This document shows, one piece after another, positions 1-10,200 of a stretch of DNA of 37,145 nt; position 1 is the first letter of the stretch; the number at the start of each line of letters is the position of its first letter. The position numbers were made by a program, and so were the translations under genes. Origin of the DNA: an uncultured Bacteroidota bacterium (lineage in GTDB: Bacteria > Bacteroidota > Bacteroidia > Flavobacteriales > Flavobacteriaceae). The notes below the pieces were generated by a model, which did no database searches, was not told the DNA's origin, and saw only the letters and a list, made by a program, of their open reading frames with translations. The stretch covers positions 1 through 37,145 of the forward strand of contig CACLQG010000010.1 of the NCBI GenBank assembly GCA_902609035.1. The letters run 5' to 3'.

Positions 1-904
1 GAATCAAATTTCTTTTGAGTTCTTCCTCATAGGGCAATTCACTAGAAGGATCAATAGGTTTAAAATTATTAATCTCACCTCCCCTCTTCACTGCAAATGA
101 GGGGGCATCCAAAGGGGATATTTCATACTCTGGTAAAGGAAGCTGATTCTTGTCGTATAAATCCCAATATTTTTTGGGAACACTAAAAGGAAGGTGGGGT
201 CTGATGAATCCAATAGCCAAAAAGAAAGGTTGATTTTTATCTTTACTTAATGCTCTTAACCTTTCGATAGCATGTCTTGCTATTCGACCATCTGCATAGG
301 CCTCGTCCGACACATCTGGAGCCTCCCATGCTGCACCTCGTGGTAGCTTTTTAATGTCTATTTTATCCTTTGCATATAAATTATAATTTTCAAATAAGGC
401 CTCCTCTCTGGTTAGTTTTTCATTGTTGCTTTCAGGGACGATATACTCTATTACCTTTTCACTATGATGAGGAATACTCCATGAATCTTCATCATTGGTA
501 TTTCCATGTCCCACATGATAAACCTTTCCGATAGATTCCGCATGATATCCATTGTTTTTAAACAATTGAGGTAATGTCTCCATTTCAGGATAGACTTCTC
601 TAAAATTGACCCCAAATTGATATAAACCAGTGGAAGTAGATCTTTTGCCAAGCATAAAATTGTAACGTGATGCTATACAAACGGCTTGATTGGCATATGC
701 GTAATTAAACCGCATTCCCAGCTTTCCCAATTGATCGATATTGGGACTTTTAGAATAAGAATCATTAAAGATTCCCAAATTGGGTTTCAAATCATCTACC
801 ATAAACAATATAATATTTGGACTATTTGAATTGTCAGAATTCTTTTGTGCCAACAGGCTAAAAAAACAAAGGAATAGAAAAAAAACACAACTTAATTTTC
901 TCAT
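1..904 (-). CDS. Secreted sulfatase, iduronate-2-sulfatase-like (S1_7 type), 3' end cut by window
   Basis: A formylglycine-dependent sulfatase that should remove sulfate esters from a glycan in the periplasm or at the surface. The first 301 residues are visible; the stop lies before base 1. A Sec signal peptide (residues 1-20, ending SLLAQ) is followed by the metal-binding Asp pair VDD (37-38). The modification site is Cys76 in C-I-A-S-R, with Ala where most sulfatases have Pro. The segment IRPHLPFSVPKKYW matches the iduronate-2-sulfatase subgroup. I chose the ATG at 904; an in-frame ATG at 916 adds only four residues. It is divergent from the sulfatase at 995 across a 90-base gap. Sulfatase membership is certain; the substrate is not visible from sequence. 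Confidence 0.9.
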   Translation of the reverse strand, partial: MRKLSCVFFLFLCFFSLLAQKNSDNSNSPNIILFMVDDLKPNLGIFNDSYSKSPNIDQLGKLGMRFNYAYANQAVCIASRYNFMLGKRSTSTGLYQFGVNFREVYPEMETLPQLFKNNGYHAESIGKVYHVGHGNTNDEDSWSIPHHSEKVIEYIVPESNNEKLTREEALFENYNLYAKDKIDIKKLPRGAAWEAPDVSDEAYADGRIARHAIERLRALSKDKNQPFFLAIGFIRPHLPFSVPKKYWDLYDKNQLPLPEYEISPLDAPSFAVKRGGEINNFKPIDPSSELPYEEELKRNLI

Positions 905-935
905 TATAGCATTCATTTGTTATAAAATAGTTTTC

Positions 936-961
936 GTAGGGTATTAAGGCTTTAATTCGTA
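936..961 (+). promoter_or_regulatory. Candidate ECF-sigma promoter for the sulfatase pair (copy 1 of a shared motif)
   Basis: GTAGGGTATTAA (936-947), nine bases, then TCGTA (957-961). The same two blocks with the same nine-base spacing occur on the minus strand at 11937-11912 in front of fecR. The end of TCGTA is 33 bases before the ATG at 995, which suits a promoter. The distance between GGGT and CGTA is 15 bases, within the usual range between -35 and -10 boxes of ECF-type promoters. The repeat is seen directly; the promoter role is inferred. Confidence 0.5.
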
Positions 962-994
962 TTTTGTTAGACTACCACTAACAATTATATTAAA

Positions 995-2476
995 ATGAGA
1001 TTTATAATTCTGCTTTCGTTTGTGATTTTATTGATGTCCTGCAAATCAAAAAATAATAATATAAAAACAAACAAAAATATATTACCTAATATAGTAATAT
1101 TTATCGGCGATGACATGAATTGGAACGACTGTGAGCCATATGGAAGTAAAGTAGTAAAAACGCCCAATATCCAAAAAATGGCTAATGAGGGGATGAGTTT
1201 CGACAATATGTTCACTTCAACTGCAATGTGTGCCCCTACTCGTCAACAACTCATGACAGGATTGTATCCTGTGAGAAGTGGTGCTTATCCTAATCACTCT
1301 ATAGTTTACGAGGGTGTAAAAAGTTTTGCCCATTACTTTAGAGACCTTGGATATCAAGTCGCTTTGATAGGAAAGCAGCATTATGGTCCTGCCGATTCTT
1401 TTCCCATAAAATATTTAGGAGGAGTACAACACGACACAGGCATTGACGGAGATGACATTGATTTAGGTAAGATTGAACCCATAGTATCTAGCGATAAGCC
1501 TTTCTTTTTGGTAATAGCTCAAAATCAGCCCCATTCCCCATGGAATAGGGGATCCAATAAATATAAAGAAGAGGATTTGACCATTCCTGAATACATGGTA
1601 GACTCTCCCATGACTCGTTCTCATCTCAGTTCATATTACAGTGAAATTACCTACATGGACAGTCTACTTGGCAAAACGCTTGACATTATTAACAAAGTTG
1701 AAAAAACAGATAATACCATTTCAATATTTACCAGTGAACAAGGCTATGCATTTCCTTACGGTAAATGGACCTGCTATGACTTAGGGTTGAAAACTGCTTT
1801 TATTGCCAAATGGCCTGGCAGAATTAAGCCAAATACAAGAAGTAAGGCCACCATGCAATATGTTGACATCATACCCACGCTACTGGATGCTGTGGGTCAA
1901 AATCCATTAGAATTTGATGTCGGTATGGCAGATGCCTATGGAAATAAAAATTTTGATGGAAAAAGTTTTTTTAATGTCATTAAAGGGGAAACCGAAAAAC
2001 ATAGAGATTATACTTATGGGATACATACTACTAGAGGAGTAATAAATGGGTCTGAATCTTATCCCATTCGATCTGTTCGCTCCAAAAAGTATAAGTACAT
2101 TCAAAACTTGAGTCACAATAATCTATTTTACAATATCCTTACCGCCGAGGATAAACAAAATCCTATTTCTTTACTCTATCAATCATGGCTTAAAAATGCT
2201 GTGAATGAAGAACAATTGAATTGGGTAAAACATTATAAAAAAAGACCTTTTGAAGAATTATATGATTTGGAAAATGATCCCTACGAAAAAAACAATCTTG
2301 CCGATCAAGCTGATTATCTTGAAATCAAAAAAAGTTTAGAGGCTCGACTTCATTCTTGGATGGATCAACAGGGGGATTTAGGCATTGAGTCCGAAATGAA
2401 AGCCATCTATAGACAAGATAGAACTGGAAAGGGAGAGTGGTTTTCTTACATTCAAAAATTAAAATCAAAAATTTAG
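995..2476 (+). CDS. Lipoprotein sulfatase, sulfamidase-like (S1_8 type)
   Basis: A type I sulfatase of 493 residues, probably anchored as a lipoprotein (lipobox LMSC, Cys16) and acting on a sulfated sugar in the periplasm or on the surface. The metal Asp pair is GDD (39-40), and the modification site is Cys79 in C-A-P-T-R. IGKQHYGP, the SYPIRSVRSKKYKYIQNL stretch near residue 355 and the final WELYD-like region recall N-sulfoglucosamine sulfohydrolases. The usual Asp-Asn-Gly metal motif is Glu-Gln-Gly here (248-250), which I believe is a subgroup trait rather than damage. The next sulfatase starts 21 bases downstream, so the two are probably one transcript, driven from the motif at 936-961. 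The exact substrate, including whether it is N- or O-sulfate, is unknown. Confidence 0.92.
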   Translation: MRFIILLSFVILLMSCKSKNNNIKTNKNILPNIVIFIGDDMNWNDCEPYGSKVVKTPNIQKMANEGMSFDNMFTSTAMCAPTRQQLMTGLYPVRSGAYPNHSIVYEGVKSFAHYFRDLGYQVALIGKQHYGPADSFPIKYLGGVQHDTGIDGDDIDLGKIEPIVSSDKPFFLVIAQNQPHSPWNRGSNKYKEEDLTIPEYMVDSPMTRSHLSSYYSEITYMDSLLGKTLDIINKVEKTDNTISIFTSEQGYAFPYGKWTCYDLGLKTAFIAKWPGRIKPNTRSKATMQYVDIIPTLLDAVGQNPLEFDVGMADAYGNKNFDGKSFFNVIKGETEKHRDYTYGIHTTRGVINGSESYPIRSVRSKKYKYIQNLSHNNLFYNILTAEDKQNPISLLYQSWLKNAVNEEQLNWVKHYKKRPFEELYDLENDPYEKNNLADQADYLEIKKSLEARLHSWMDQQGDLGIESEMKAIYRQDRTGKGEWFSYIQKLKSKI

Positions 2477-2497
2477 TTAACTATCATTTCTAAAATT

Positions 2498-4144
2498 ATG
2501 AATAGAAAAAAAAGCCTCTTAGCAAAGTTAGTTTTGATTATTTCTATTTCCCTCGTTCAATGTGAACCAAATAAAGTTGAAGATCAAGAGAGTGATCGAC
2601 CAAATATTATAATCATATTGGCGGATGATATGGGATATTCTGATTTAGCTCCCTACGGCGGGGAAATCAATACCCCTAACCTAACCTCTCTAGCAAAAAA
2701 TGGAATGAAGTTCACTCAATTTTATAATGCCGCCAGATGCTGCCCCACAAGGGCATCGCTGTTGACAGGGAATTACCCCCATGAAACTGGAATAGGTCAC
2801 ATGACAAATCCTCCAAGTGATGTGAATGGTCATAACTATGGTGTACCAGAATACCAAGGAAAACTCAATTCCAATGTTGTAACGATTTCTGAGGTTTTAA
2901 GACAGGCAGGCTATGCTACTCTGATGAGCGGAAAATGGCATTTGAGCTTTTTTGATAAAAATCAATGGCCTCTTCAAAGGGGTTTTGACAAATTCTATGG
3001 TTTCATATCGGGTGCAGGAAACTATTTTAAACCTGAGGCACCAAGATTCATCTTTGAAGGGAATGAAAAAATAGATATCAAAGATGAAAACTTTTATACC
3101 ACAGATGTATTCACAGATAAAGCCATTGAGTTCATAGCAGAAACAAAAAAAGAAAATACGGAAAAACCTTTTTTTCTATATTTATCTTACAATGCTCCCC
3201 ATTGGCCACTACAAGCACCTAAATCGGACATAGATAAATATCGAGGTAACTACATCAATGGTTGGGAAAGACTTCGTGAGGAGCGATACAGTCGAATGAA
3301 AGAGATGGAATTGATCGACTCCTCATGGGAATTAAGCTATGATAATATCGTTTCTTGGGATTCCCTAACTGAGGAAAAACGTGAGGAAATGGATCTTAGA
3401 ATGGCTATCTATGCTGCTATGATTGACCGAATGGACCAGAATATTGGTAGATTGGTTGATGATCTTAAGAAAAAAAATATTTTTGAAAATACCATTATCA
3501 TGTTTTTGAATGATAATGGTGCCTGTGCAGAATTTGATATGCTTGGCACAGGTCCAAAAGAACAATTAGAAACCAAAGAGGGGTATAGATTAAGTTACGG
3601 TAAGGCCTGGGCATATGCTTCAAACACCCCCTACAGATCCTACAAGCACTGGGTTCATGAGGGTGGAATTAGTACCCCATTCATCGTGCATTGGCCTATG
3701 GGAATATCAGAGAACATTAAGGGTCAAACCATTAACCAATATGGATTTTTGCCCGATATCATGGCTACCTGTCAAGAATTGGCAAAAACTCAACACCCTA
3801 GAGATTATAATGGTAACAAAATCAAGCCGATTTCAGGTAAAAGCCTACTCCCTATATTCTCTGGTTCTACAGAGGAAATTCACGACGAACCCATATTTTG
3901 GGAACATGAGGGCAACAAGGCAGTTCGTTTAGGAAATTACAAGTTGGTTCAAGATTGGGAAAAAGGAAACCCAAATAATTGGGAGTTATACAATTTGACT
4001 ACCGATAGAACAGAGCAAAATAATCTAATTTCACAACTGCCCGATAAAGCCAACGAAATGATCGCAATGTATAATGAATGGGCCAATCAATTAAAGGTGC
4101 TTCCTTGGGCAGAAGTTGAGGATATTTTAAAAAATAAAAAATAA
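2498..4144 (+). CDS. Arylsulfatase A-like sulfatase (S1_4 type)
   Basis: A 548-residue formylglycine-dependent sulfatase. The N-terminal hydrophobic stretch ends in LVQC (Cys22), a slightly unusual lipobox, so it is a probable lipoprotein. The metal pair is ADD (43-44). The modification site is Cys81 in C-C-P-T-R, followed by ASLLTGNYPHETGIGHM, the hallmark of the large S1_4 arylsulfatase subgroup. GKWH, APHWPL and NDNG complete the active-site set. An insertion of about 60 residues around 245-310 precedes the MIDRMDQNIG helix, as is usual in this subgroup. It is cotranscribed with the preceding sulfatase and ends 16 bases before the convergent sulfatase at 4161. S1_4 enzymes act on many sulfated glycans, so substrate cannot be given. 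Confidence 0.93.
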   Translation: MNRKKSLLAKLVLIISISLVQCEPNKVEDQESDRPNIIIILADDMGYSDLAPYGGEINTPNLTSLAKNGMKFTQFYNAARCCPTRASLLTGNYPHETGIGHMTNPPSDVNGHNYGVPEYQGKLNSNVVTISEVLRQAGYATLMSGKWHLSFFDKNQWPLQRGFDKFYGFISGAGNYFKPEAPRFIFEGNEKIDIKDENFYTTDVFTDKAIEFIAETKKENTEKPFFLYLSYNAPHWPLQAPKSDIDKYRGNYINGWERLREERYSRMKEMELIDSSWELSYDNIVSWDSLTEEKREEMDLRMAIYAAMIDRMDQNIGRLVDDLKKKNIFENTIIMFLNDNGACAEFDMLGTGPKEQLETKEGYRLSYGKAWAYASNTPYRSYKHWVHEGGISTPFIVHWPMGISENIKGQTINQYGFLPDIMATCQELAKTQHPRDYNGNKIKPISGKSLLPIFSGSTEEIHDEPIFWEHEGNKAVRLGNYKLVQDWEKGNPNNWELYNLTTDRTEQNNLISQLPDKANEMIAMYNEWANQLKVLPWAEVEDILKNKK

Positions 4145-4160
4145 ACACGATACGTTCGGA

Positions 4161-5564
4161 TCACTTTTCCTGTTTTGGCAGGTGAGTTTTGAGCTCAGCA
4201 ACTACATCCTTATAACCTTCTTTGTCTGATAAATTGAACCATTCGTGGGGGTCATTTTGGTGGTCATACAATTCACTCCCTCCATCTTGATATTGAATGT
4301 AACGCCACATTCCTGACCTTATAGCATGATTCCCTTTTCCATAGGTAGTGAGTACGGGCCTATCCCAGTCCATGGTCGGGTTTTTCAATAGAGGCACTAA
4401 ACTTTTCCCATCCAAATCATCTTTTTCTGGAAGACCACTAAGGTCAATCAAAGTGGGGAAAATATCGATAAGACTTACTGGCACATCGCAAATTTTATTT
4501 TGTGAAATCTTAGCGGGGAAAGAAACAATAAATGGGACATGGGTAGTATCTTCCCAAAGAGCTTGTTTGCGCCAGTGTTGTTTTTCTCCAAGATGCCAAC
4601 CGTGGTCTCCCCAAAGGACTACAATTGTATTTTCAGCATATTTACTTCGCTCCAGTGCATCCAGGATTTTACCTACATAATCATCCACAAAACTTATGGA
4701 GGCCAGATAGGATTGTACTCCCCTCTGCCATTGATCGTATTCCAATACAAGATCATGATCTTGAATTCCCTCATTAAGATCCGATCCCCAAGAAGCAGAA
4801 TATCGCTCCCGAGCAAATCTTTTTCCAAATTCGGGAAGGTCATCCCGGTCATTTGTTATGGTTTTGGGAAGAATAATTTCTTCCAATGGGTAGCGGTCAA
4901 AATATTTCTGAGGGACATACCAGGGCAAATGTGGTCTAAAAAATCCACAAGCCAGGAAAAGTGGTTGGGCATGATTTTTTTTTAGTTCTGATATCGCCCA
5001 ATTCGTAGTCATAACATCTTGCATCTCCCCGTCATCAGCACTTATGGGCCCCCAATTAAACCATCCCTTTCCAGTACCAACCATTGGTAAACTTTTATCC
5101 TTACCCACCTCCTTTGAGATATTTTTGGATATAAAATAATCATTCCATGAAATCTTATCTCCTGGTTTATTATTCTGATGAAAAATTTTACCTCCTCCTT
5201 TGCATAAGTATCCATTTTTTCTGAAGTATTGCAATAACGTTACCCCCTCTGGAAAAGTTCTCCTAAAATTATTCCTGTTACCATAAACTCCAGTGGTAGA
5301 TGGGTAAAGGCCTGTTAATAAAGCAACTCTAGAAGGGTTACAGAGTGGTGATACGGTATATGCTTTACTAAATCCAATACCTTTATAAATTAACTTATCG
5401 ATGTTGGGGGTTCTTGCTTGAGGATGTCCCCCCAAGTAGCCAACCCAATCATTTAAATCATCAATAGCAATAAATAAAACGTTTGGAAGGTGTTTTACTG
5501 AAATGTTTGATGAACAAGAAAATAGAAGTAATAATAAAGCAATATAACGCAAATATATGATCAT
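4161..5564 (-). CDS. Lipoprotein sulfatase, iduronate-2-sulfatase-like (S1_7 type)
   Basis: A complete 467-residue sulfatase with lipobox LFSC (Cys17). The metal pair is IDD (35-36), and the modification site is Cys75 in C-N-P-S-R followed by VALLTGLYP. FFRPHLPWYVPQKYF and GDHGWHLGEKQHW match iduronate-2-sulfatase-like enzymes. It is therefore the same broad subgroup as the truncated sulfatase at the window start, but with a classic Pro-containing motif. It lies downstream of susD on the same strand, behind the hairpin at 5598-5630, so it is expressed by read-through or from its own promoter. No copy of the shared GTAGGGTATTAA motif is seen in front of it. Confidence 0.93.
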   Translation of the reverse strand: MIIYLRYIALLLLLFSCSSNISVKHLPNVLFIAIDDLNDWVGYLGGHPQARTPNIDKLIYKGIGFSKAYTVSPLCNPSRVALLTGLYPSTTGVYGNRNNFRRTFPEGVTLLQYFRKNGYLCKGGGKIFHQNNKPGDKISWNDYFISKNISKEVGKDKSLPMVGTGKGWFNWGPISADDGEMQDVMTTNWAISELKKNHAQPLFLACGFFRPHLPWYVPQKYFDRYPLEEIILPKTITNDRDDLPEFGKRFARERYSASWGSDLNEGIQDHDLVLEYDQWQRGVQSYLASISFVDDYVGKILDALERSKYAENTIVVLWGDHGWHLGEKQHWRKQALWEDTTHVPFIVSFPAKISQNKICDVPVSLIDIFPTLIDLSGLPEKDDLDGKSLVPLLKNPTMDWDRPVLTTYGKGNHAIRSGMWRYIQYQDGGSELYDHQNDPHEWFNLSDKEGYKDVVAELKTHLPKQEK

Positions 5565-5597
5565 TACATTATTTTAAATTTTAATATAATTTTACAT

Positions 5598-5630
5598 AAA
5601 AAAACCAGTGCATTTCTACACTGGCTTTTT
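5598..5630 (-). terminator. Rho-independent terminator after susD
   Basis: CCAGTG (5605-5610) and CACTGG (5619-5624) form a perfect six-base stem around an eight-base loop. It is flanked by seven A on one side and five T on the other, so it can act in both directions. On the minus strand it sits 20 bases after the susD stop, ending in a run of T. It separates susCD from the sulfatase at 4161-5564. Confidence 0.75.
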
Positions 5631-5643
5631 AATAATATAAATT

Positions 5644-7200
5644 CTACCTATATCCATTATTGGTTGGATCTGTATTCAATAAATTAGGATTCAGTAAAAT
5701 TTCACTTAAAGGAATAGGTGCTTTTGTATGCTTTTCTTGAACATTTGTAGCAGCTTGAGCATTATGTTTTTGAAAAACAGTATTTCTTATATGCTCAACA
5801 TAAATACCCCAACGAATTAAATCAGGTCTTCTATGTTGTTCACCCCAAAGTTCGTGCATTCTCTCCTCATACATTTCCACTCTAAACTCTTGCTGAGTCA
5901 TTCCACTCCAAGGTTGGTCAGGCTCAAAAGCTCTTTCACGAACTGTATTAACATATTGATAGGCGTTTGTTGGACCATTAAGTTCGTTTTCAGCCTCAGC
6001 AGCCATCAAATAAATATCAGCAAGCCTAATCATCACCATGTTTTCAGATTTATTTCCTCGAGGTGAGTAGGTTTTACTTAGACTCCATAATTTTTTACAA
6101 TACACAAATTTTAAAGGTATTCCACCATACTCCTGAGTAAAAGTTTTATCATACCTGAGGTCACCGTCATCCCATGATGATCTATCAGCAACTAAAGGTA
6201 GTGGAGATGCCCCACCATATCCGCCAAAGTCATGGTCATTGGCATTTAAAGCGACAACAAGTTCAGGCCTTCTTGATTTATCTTTTGGTTCATCCCTCAG
6301 TCTAGGCTGAAAGTCGTGACCATGCCTATATTCAAACTGAACATTTGTATTCATTCCATCAGCGGACGTACCAGCAAAATCAATCCAAAGGATATGTTCA
6401 TCATTTACTTGAGTTGAAAGAGTAGTATTATCCCAACCATAAACATCTGCAAAATCATCCATCAATCGATGTGGGGAATTATTAATGATATCATTACAAG
6501 CAGCTAGCATGTCAGACCACTCTTGATCAAACATGTGAAATTTTGCCTTTAATGCCATGGCTGCCCATTTGGTCATTCTTCCTAAATCTCCTCCTGACCA
6601 AGAGTCTGGCAAAAGTGTATATGCCCTTTGAAGATCTGCTTTCATGTCGGTTCTAATTGTGCTAAGAGAAGTTCTCTCTAATGAACCTAATTCCTCTGGA
6701 GACAATAATTCTCTGAAATATGGTACATCTCCCCAAACAACAGTTAGATCATAATAAGCCATAGCTCTTATAACCAAAAGCTGACCCAAAGTTTGATCTC
6801 TAACTGTTTCAGATAAATTTTCATTACCCTCTATATTAGAAATAGCGTCACAAGTATTTCTTACGGCCTCATATAGTTGTTTCCAATATCCCTCACCATC
6901 ATAAACACCCTCACCCCAGGCAATATTATGAGGTTCTCTGTAAATATTTCTAGTTGAACTGTGCTCATCAGCAGCCATATTCCACCAAGCTACTCTATCT
7001 CTATGTCCGAACCATTCTCTTGGGTAAAACATAGCATAAGCACCATTTACGGCAATTATTGCCTCACTATCACTGTTGTAAAATGTCGCAGGAGACAGAC
7101 TACTTCTAAAGTCCTCTTCCAAATAATCCTCGCATCCTAATGGTATTAAAAGGCAGAAAGCCATTAGTATTTTTGATATATGTATTGTAATATTTTTCAT
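5644..7200 (-). CDS. SusD/RagB family outer-membrane glycan-binding lipoprotein
   Basis: The surface lipoprotein partner of SusC, which caps the transporter barrel and binds the oligosaccharide. It has 518 residues with lipobox PLGC (Cys23) followed by acidic residues (EDYLEED), as expected for surface export in this phylum. TPR-type helices carry the usual family features: FYNSDSEAIIAVNGAY near the N-terminus, RAMAYYDL in the middle, and a C-terminal RRPDLIRWG followed by PIPLSEILLNPNL, which ends most SusD proteins. The gene starts 11 bases after the susC stop, and the pair is followed by a clear terminator. The ligand is inferred to be a sulfated glycan from the surrounding sulfatases only. 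Confidence 0.96.
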   Translation of the reverse strand: MKNITIHISKILMAFCLLIPLGCEDYLEEDFRSSLSPATFYNSDSEAIIAVNGAYAMFYPREWFGHRDRVAWWNMAADEHSSTRNIYREPHNIAWGEGVYDGEGYWKQLYEAVRNTCDAISNIEGNENLSETVRDQTLGQLLVIRAMAYYDLTVVWGDVPYFRELLSPEELGSLERTSLSTIRTDMKADLQRAYTLLPDSWSGGDLGRMTKWAAMALKAKFHMFDQEWSDMLAACNDIINNSPHRLMDDFADVYGWDNTTLSTQVNDEHILWIDFAGTSADGMNTNVQFEYRHGHDFQPRLRDEPKDKSRRPELVVALNANDHDFGGYGGASPLPLVADRSSWDDGDLRYDKTFTQEYGGIPLKFVYCKKLWSLSKTYSPRGNKSENMVMIRLADIYLMAAEAENELNGPTNAYQYVNTVRERAFEPDQPWSGMTQQEFRVEMYEERMHELWGEQHRRPDLIRWGIYVEHIRNTVFQKHNAQAATNVQEKHTKAPIPLSEILLNPNLLNTDPTNNGYR

Positions 7201-7211
7201 TTTTTATTTTT

Positions 7212-10200
7212 TTAAAAGTTTAACCTTAAACCAACTGAAACGGAGGAAGCATATGGATACTGGTCATCAGAAATACCTTGAAGTACTGAACTTGAATCTC
7301 CCGAATCACTTCCCTCTGGGTCTCCAAATTTAAAATCAGTAATTAATAATAGGTTGTTACCAGTCAAATAAATACTTGCTGAATCAGCAAATGGTAAATC
7401 TAAATCATAATTTAAAGTAACGTTCCTAAGTCTAATATATGAACCATCAGATATATTTACATTACTCAATGGTGGATATCCTCCAGCTGAAGTACCGGCT
7501 CTTGGAACATCTGAGTTAGGGTTTGAAGGCGTCCACCTGTCTACAAGTTCAGGTAGAATCATAGAATCACTATCTCTGCCAAAGAAATATAAATATCTCG
7601 ATGTATCAAATATTTCATTTCCTTGAGTTCCTTGAATGAAAACATCTAAAGTCCATTGTTTATAGCTTAGAGTGTTTCTAATTCCATAGGTGAAGTCTGG
7701 CTGTGCACTACCCAATGGCACAAAATCTAATTGATTAATTGCACCATCACCATTTTGGTCAACAAAATTTGGTCCTCCTATTAAATCAAGTCCCTCTCTT
7801 CCATCTGCAATTATTTCTTCTGAGGACTTGTATGTGCCCTCATATATTGCTCCCATAAAAGTTGGCATAGGTTGACCTGGAATAAGAGCAATTCCATCTC
7901 CTGCTTGATAGCTGACCGGAGTGTTTGATGGTGTTCCACCTCCTTCACTGGCATCAGCTGTATTCCACCCTAATGTTTCAGGGTAAATATCGTCTGAACC
8001 ACCTAAACTGACTACTTTATTTTTATTGGATGATATCTGAATACTAGAGCTCCAGAAAAAATCTGGTTTTTCAATATTTACAGTATTTAAAGTGAATTCA
8101 AAACCTTTATTTTCTACTTCACCAACATTTTCTAATCGACTCTCACCTGCGGTTCCCGGTAAAGGTCGGTTGAGTAATAAGTCTTTGGTTTGTTTGTTAT
8201 AATAGTCAATCTCAATAGAATATCTATTATTATCAAATCCAACTTCTAATCCAATGTCTGTCTGATAAGTCTTTTCCCACTCAAGACCAACACTGGGCAG
8301 TGAGTTTAAGAATACAGCTGGAGAAGCTTGGTCATTAAAAAATACATTTTTATCAATATATGTTGCATATGAATTATACGGAGATACTCCTTGTTCGCCG
8401 ACAATTCCATAACTAGCTCTCAATTTTAAGCTACTTATTTTTTCATATTGTTGCATAAAATCTTCTTCACTAATTTTCCATGCTGCCCCAACAGATGGGA
8501 AAAAAGCATATTTGTTTCCTTGTTCAAATACTGAAGATCCATCCCTCCTTCCCACAAGTGTTAGAAGATATTTATCATTGTAACTGTAATTTATTCTTCC
8601 CAAGATCGATTCAAAGGTTCTTTGATTGTAGTTTGAAGATATAGTATTAGTTGTTGATATTGCTCCAAGAGCAAGATTATTGTATGTTACAACATCATTG
8701 GCATATCCTTGTCCTCCTGCTCCTAAATCAGAGAAAGTATCTTTTTGTAGGGTAAAACCAGCAAGAATTTTAAATGAGTGCGCGCCGATTTCTTTGCTAT
8801 ATGTTAGTGTATTTTCATTTAGAACTCCTGATCTTCTCGAATGGTCAACGTCTGCTTTACCCCCAGTTCCTTGCAAATTTCTTATTGGATCCACTGTTGA
8901 AACATAACGGTTAAATTTATTGAATGTCAAATTAGTTCCCACGGAAGTTCTTAAAGTTAGATCAGGCAAAATGTCATACTCAGCATATGCATTAGCTAAA
9001 ATATTAGTAACAAATCGATGTCTTATTCTGTGATTAATGTCAGAAACTGGATTGCGCTGAGTAGTACCGGAAATAGGGTTTACAGCTGTATAATTTCCAC
9101 TCGCATCGTAAATTTGCCTAATTGGTAAAATATTAAAATAAACTTGGTTAAAGTTTACTTTATTAACTTCTTGTCTTCTATCAGTTAAGGCCAATCTTAC
9201 ACCTGCTCTTAGTTTATCATTGACTTTAGTATCAAAATTTAAACGAATTGAATTTCTCTCAAGTCCTGATCCTTCAATTATACCTTCTTGATAAAATCTA
9301 TTGTATGAAATAAAGTAATTTGTTTTTCCAGTATTTCCGCTAATATTAATATCGGTATTATCAATTCTCCCGTCCCTGGTAATTAAATCCTGCCAATCCA
9401 CCTCAGGTATACCAGAAATATCTCCAATTGGTGTGGCTTGTGATAGATCATTTTCTCCAAATCCACTTACACCAGGAATAAGTGTTGCTGCTTCATTCCA
9501 ATAATCTGCCCAATCATTAACACTTGCCATTTCAGGGTAATTATAAACTTGCTGGAAAGAAGTGTAATGATTTATAGAAACATTAACCTTTCCCTCTTTC
9601 CCAGATTTACCTGTTTTTGTGTTTACTATTATCACACCAGCTGCCCCTCTTGTTCCATATATTGCAAGAGAACTAGCGTCTTTCAATATCTCAATGGATT
9701 CAATATCATTGACATTTAAATCCGTTAAATTAAAATCTGTTCCAGCAATAAATCCATCTATTACGTATAGTGGGTTATTATTACCATTTATTGAGCTCAT
9801 TCCTCTAACCCTAATGACTGCTGGAGCTCCAGGCTCACCGCTAGAAGCTACTACGTTAACACCAGCTGCTCTTCCTTGAAGCATATTATCTAATCTAGCT
9901 ACTGGCTGGTTCGCTAAATCTTCACCTTTAATTTGTGATATGGATGAAACTAAATCTTTTTTAGCAGTTGATCCGTAGCCTGTAATGACAACTTCATCCA
10001 AATTTGCATAATCAGATTCCATGGAAATATCAATATTATTTTGATCTCCTACCACAAATTCCCTATTTGAAAATCCAACAAATGAAAAAATTAAAATATC
10101 ACCCTTAGAAGCAGCAATAGAATAATTTCCATCGAAATCAGTTGCGGTTCCAATATTAGTTCCTTTGATAAAAACATTTACACCAGGGAGAGGAACGCCA

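Noticed and set aside
957..967. TATTTTG as a TAnnTTTG promoter box for the sulfatase at 995
   Set aside because: It is one base short of the consensus, and the shared bipartite motif explains the region better.
1736..1744. Glu-Gln-Gly in the sulfatase metal site as a sign of inactivation
   Set aside because: The change from Asp-Asn-Gly is conservative, and I recall the same residues in related sulfatases, so it is probably a subgroup trait.
4539..4985. Open frame of 148 codons on the plus strand
   Set aside because: It lies entirely opposite the sulfatase at 4161-5564, whose motifs are clear; the composition is that of a shadow frame.
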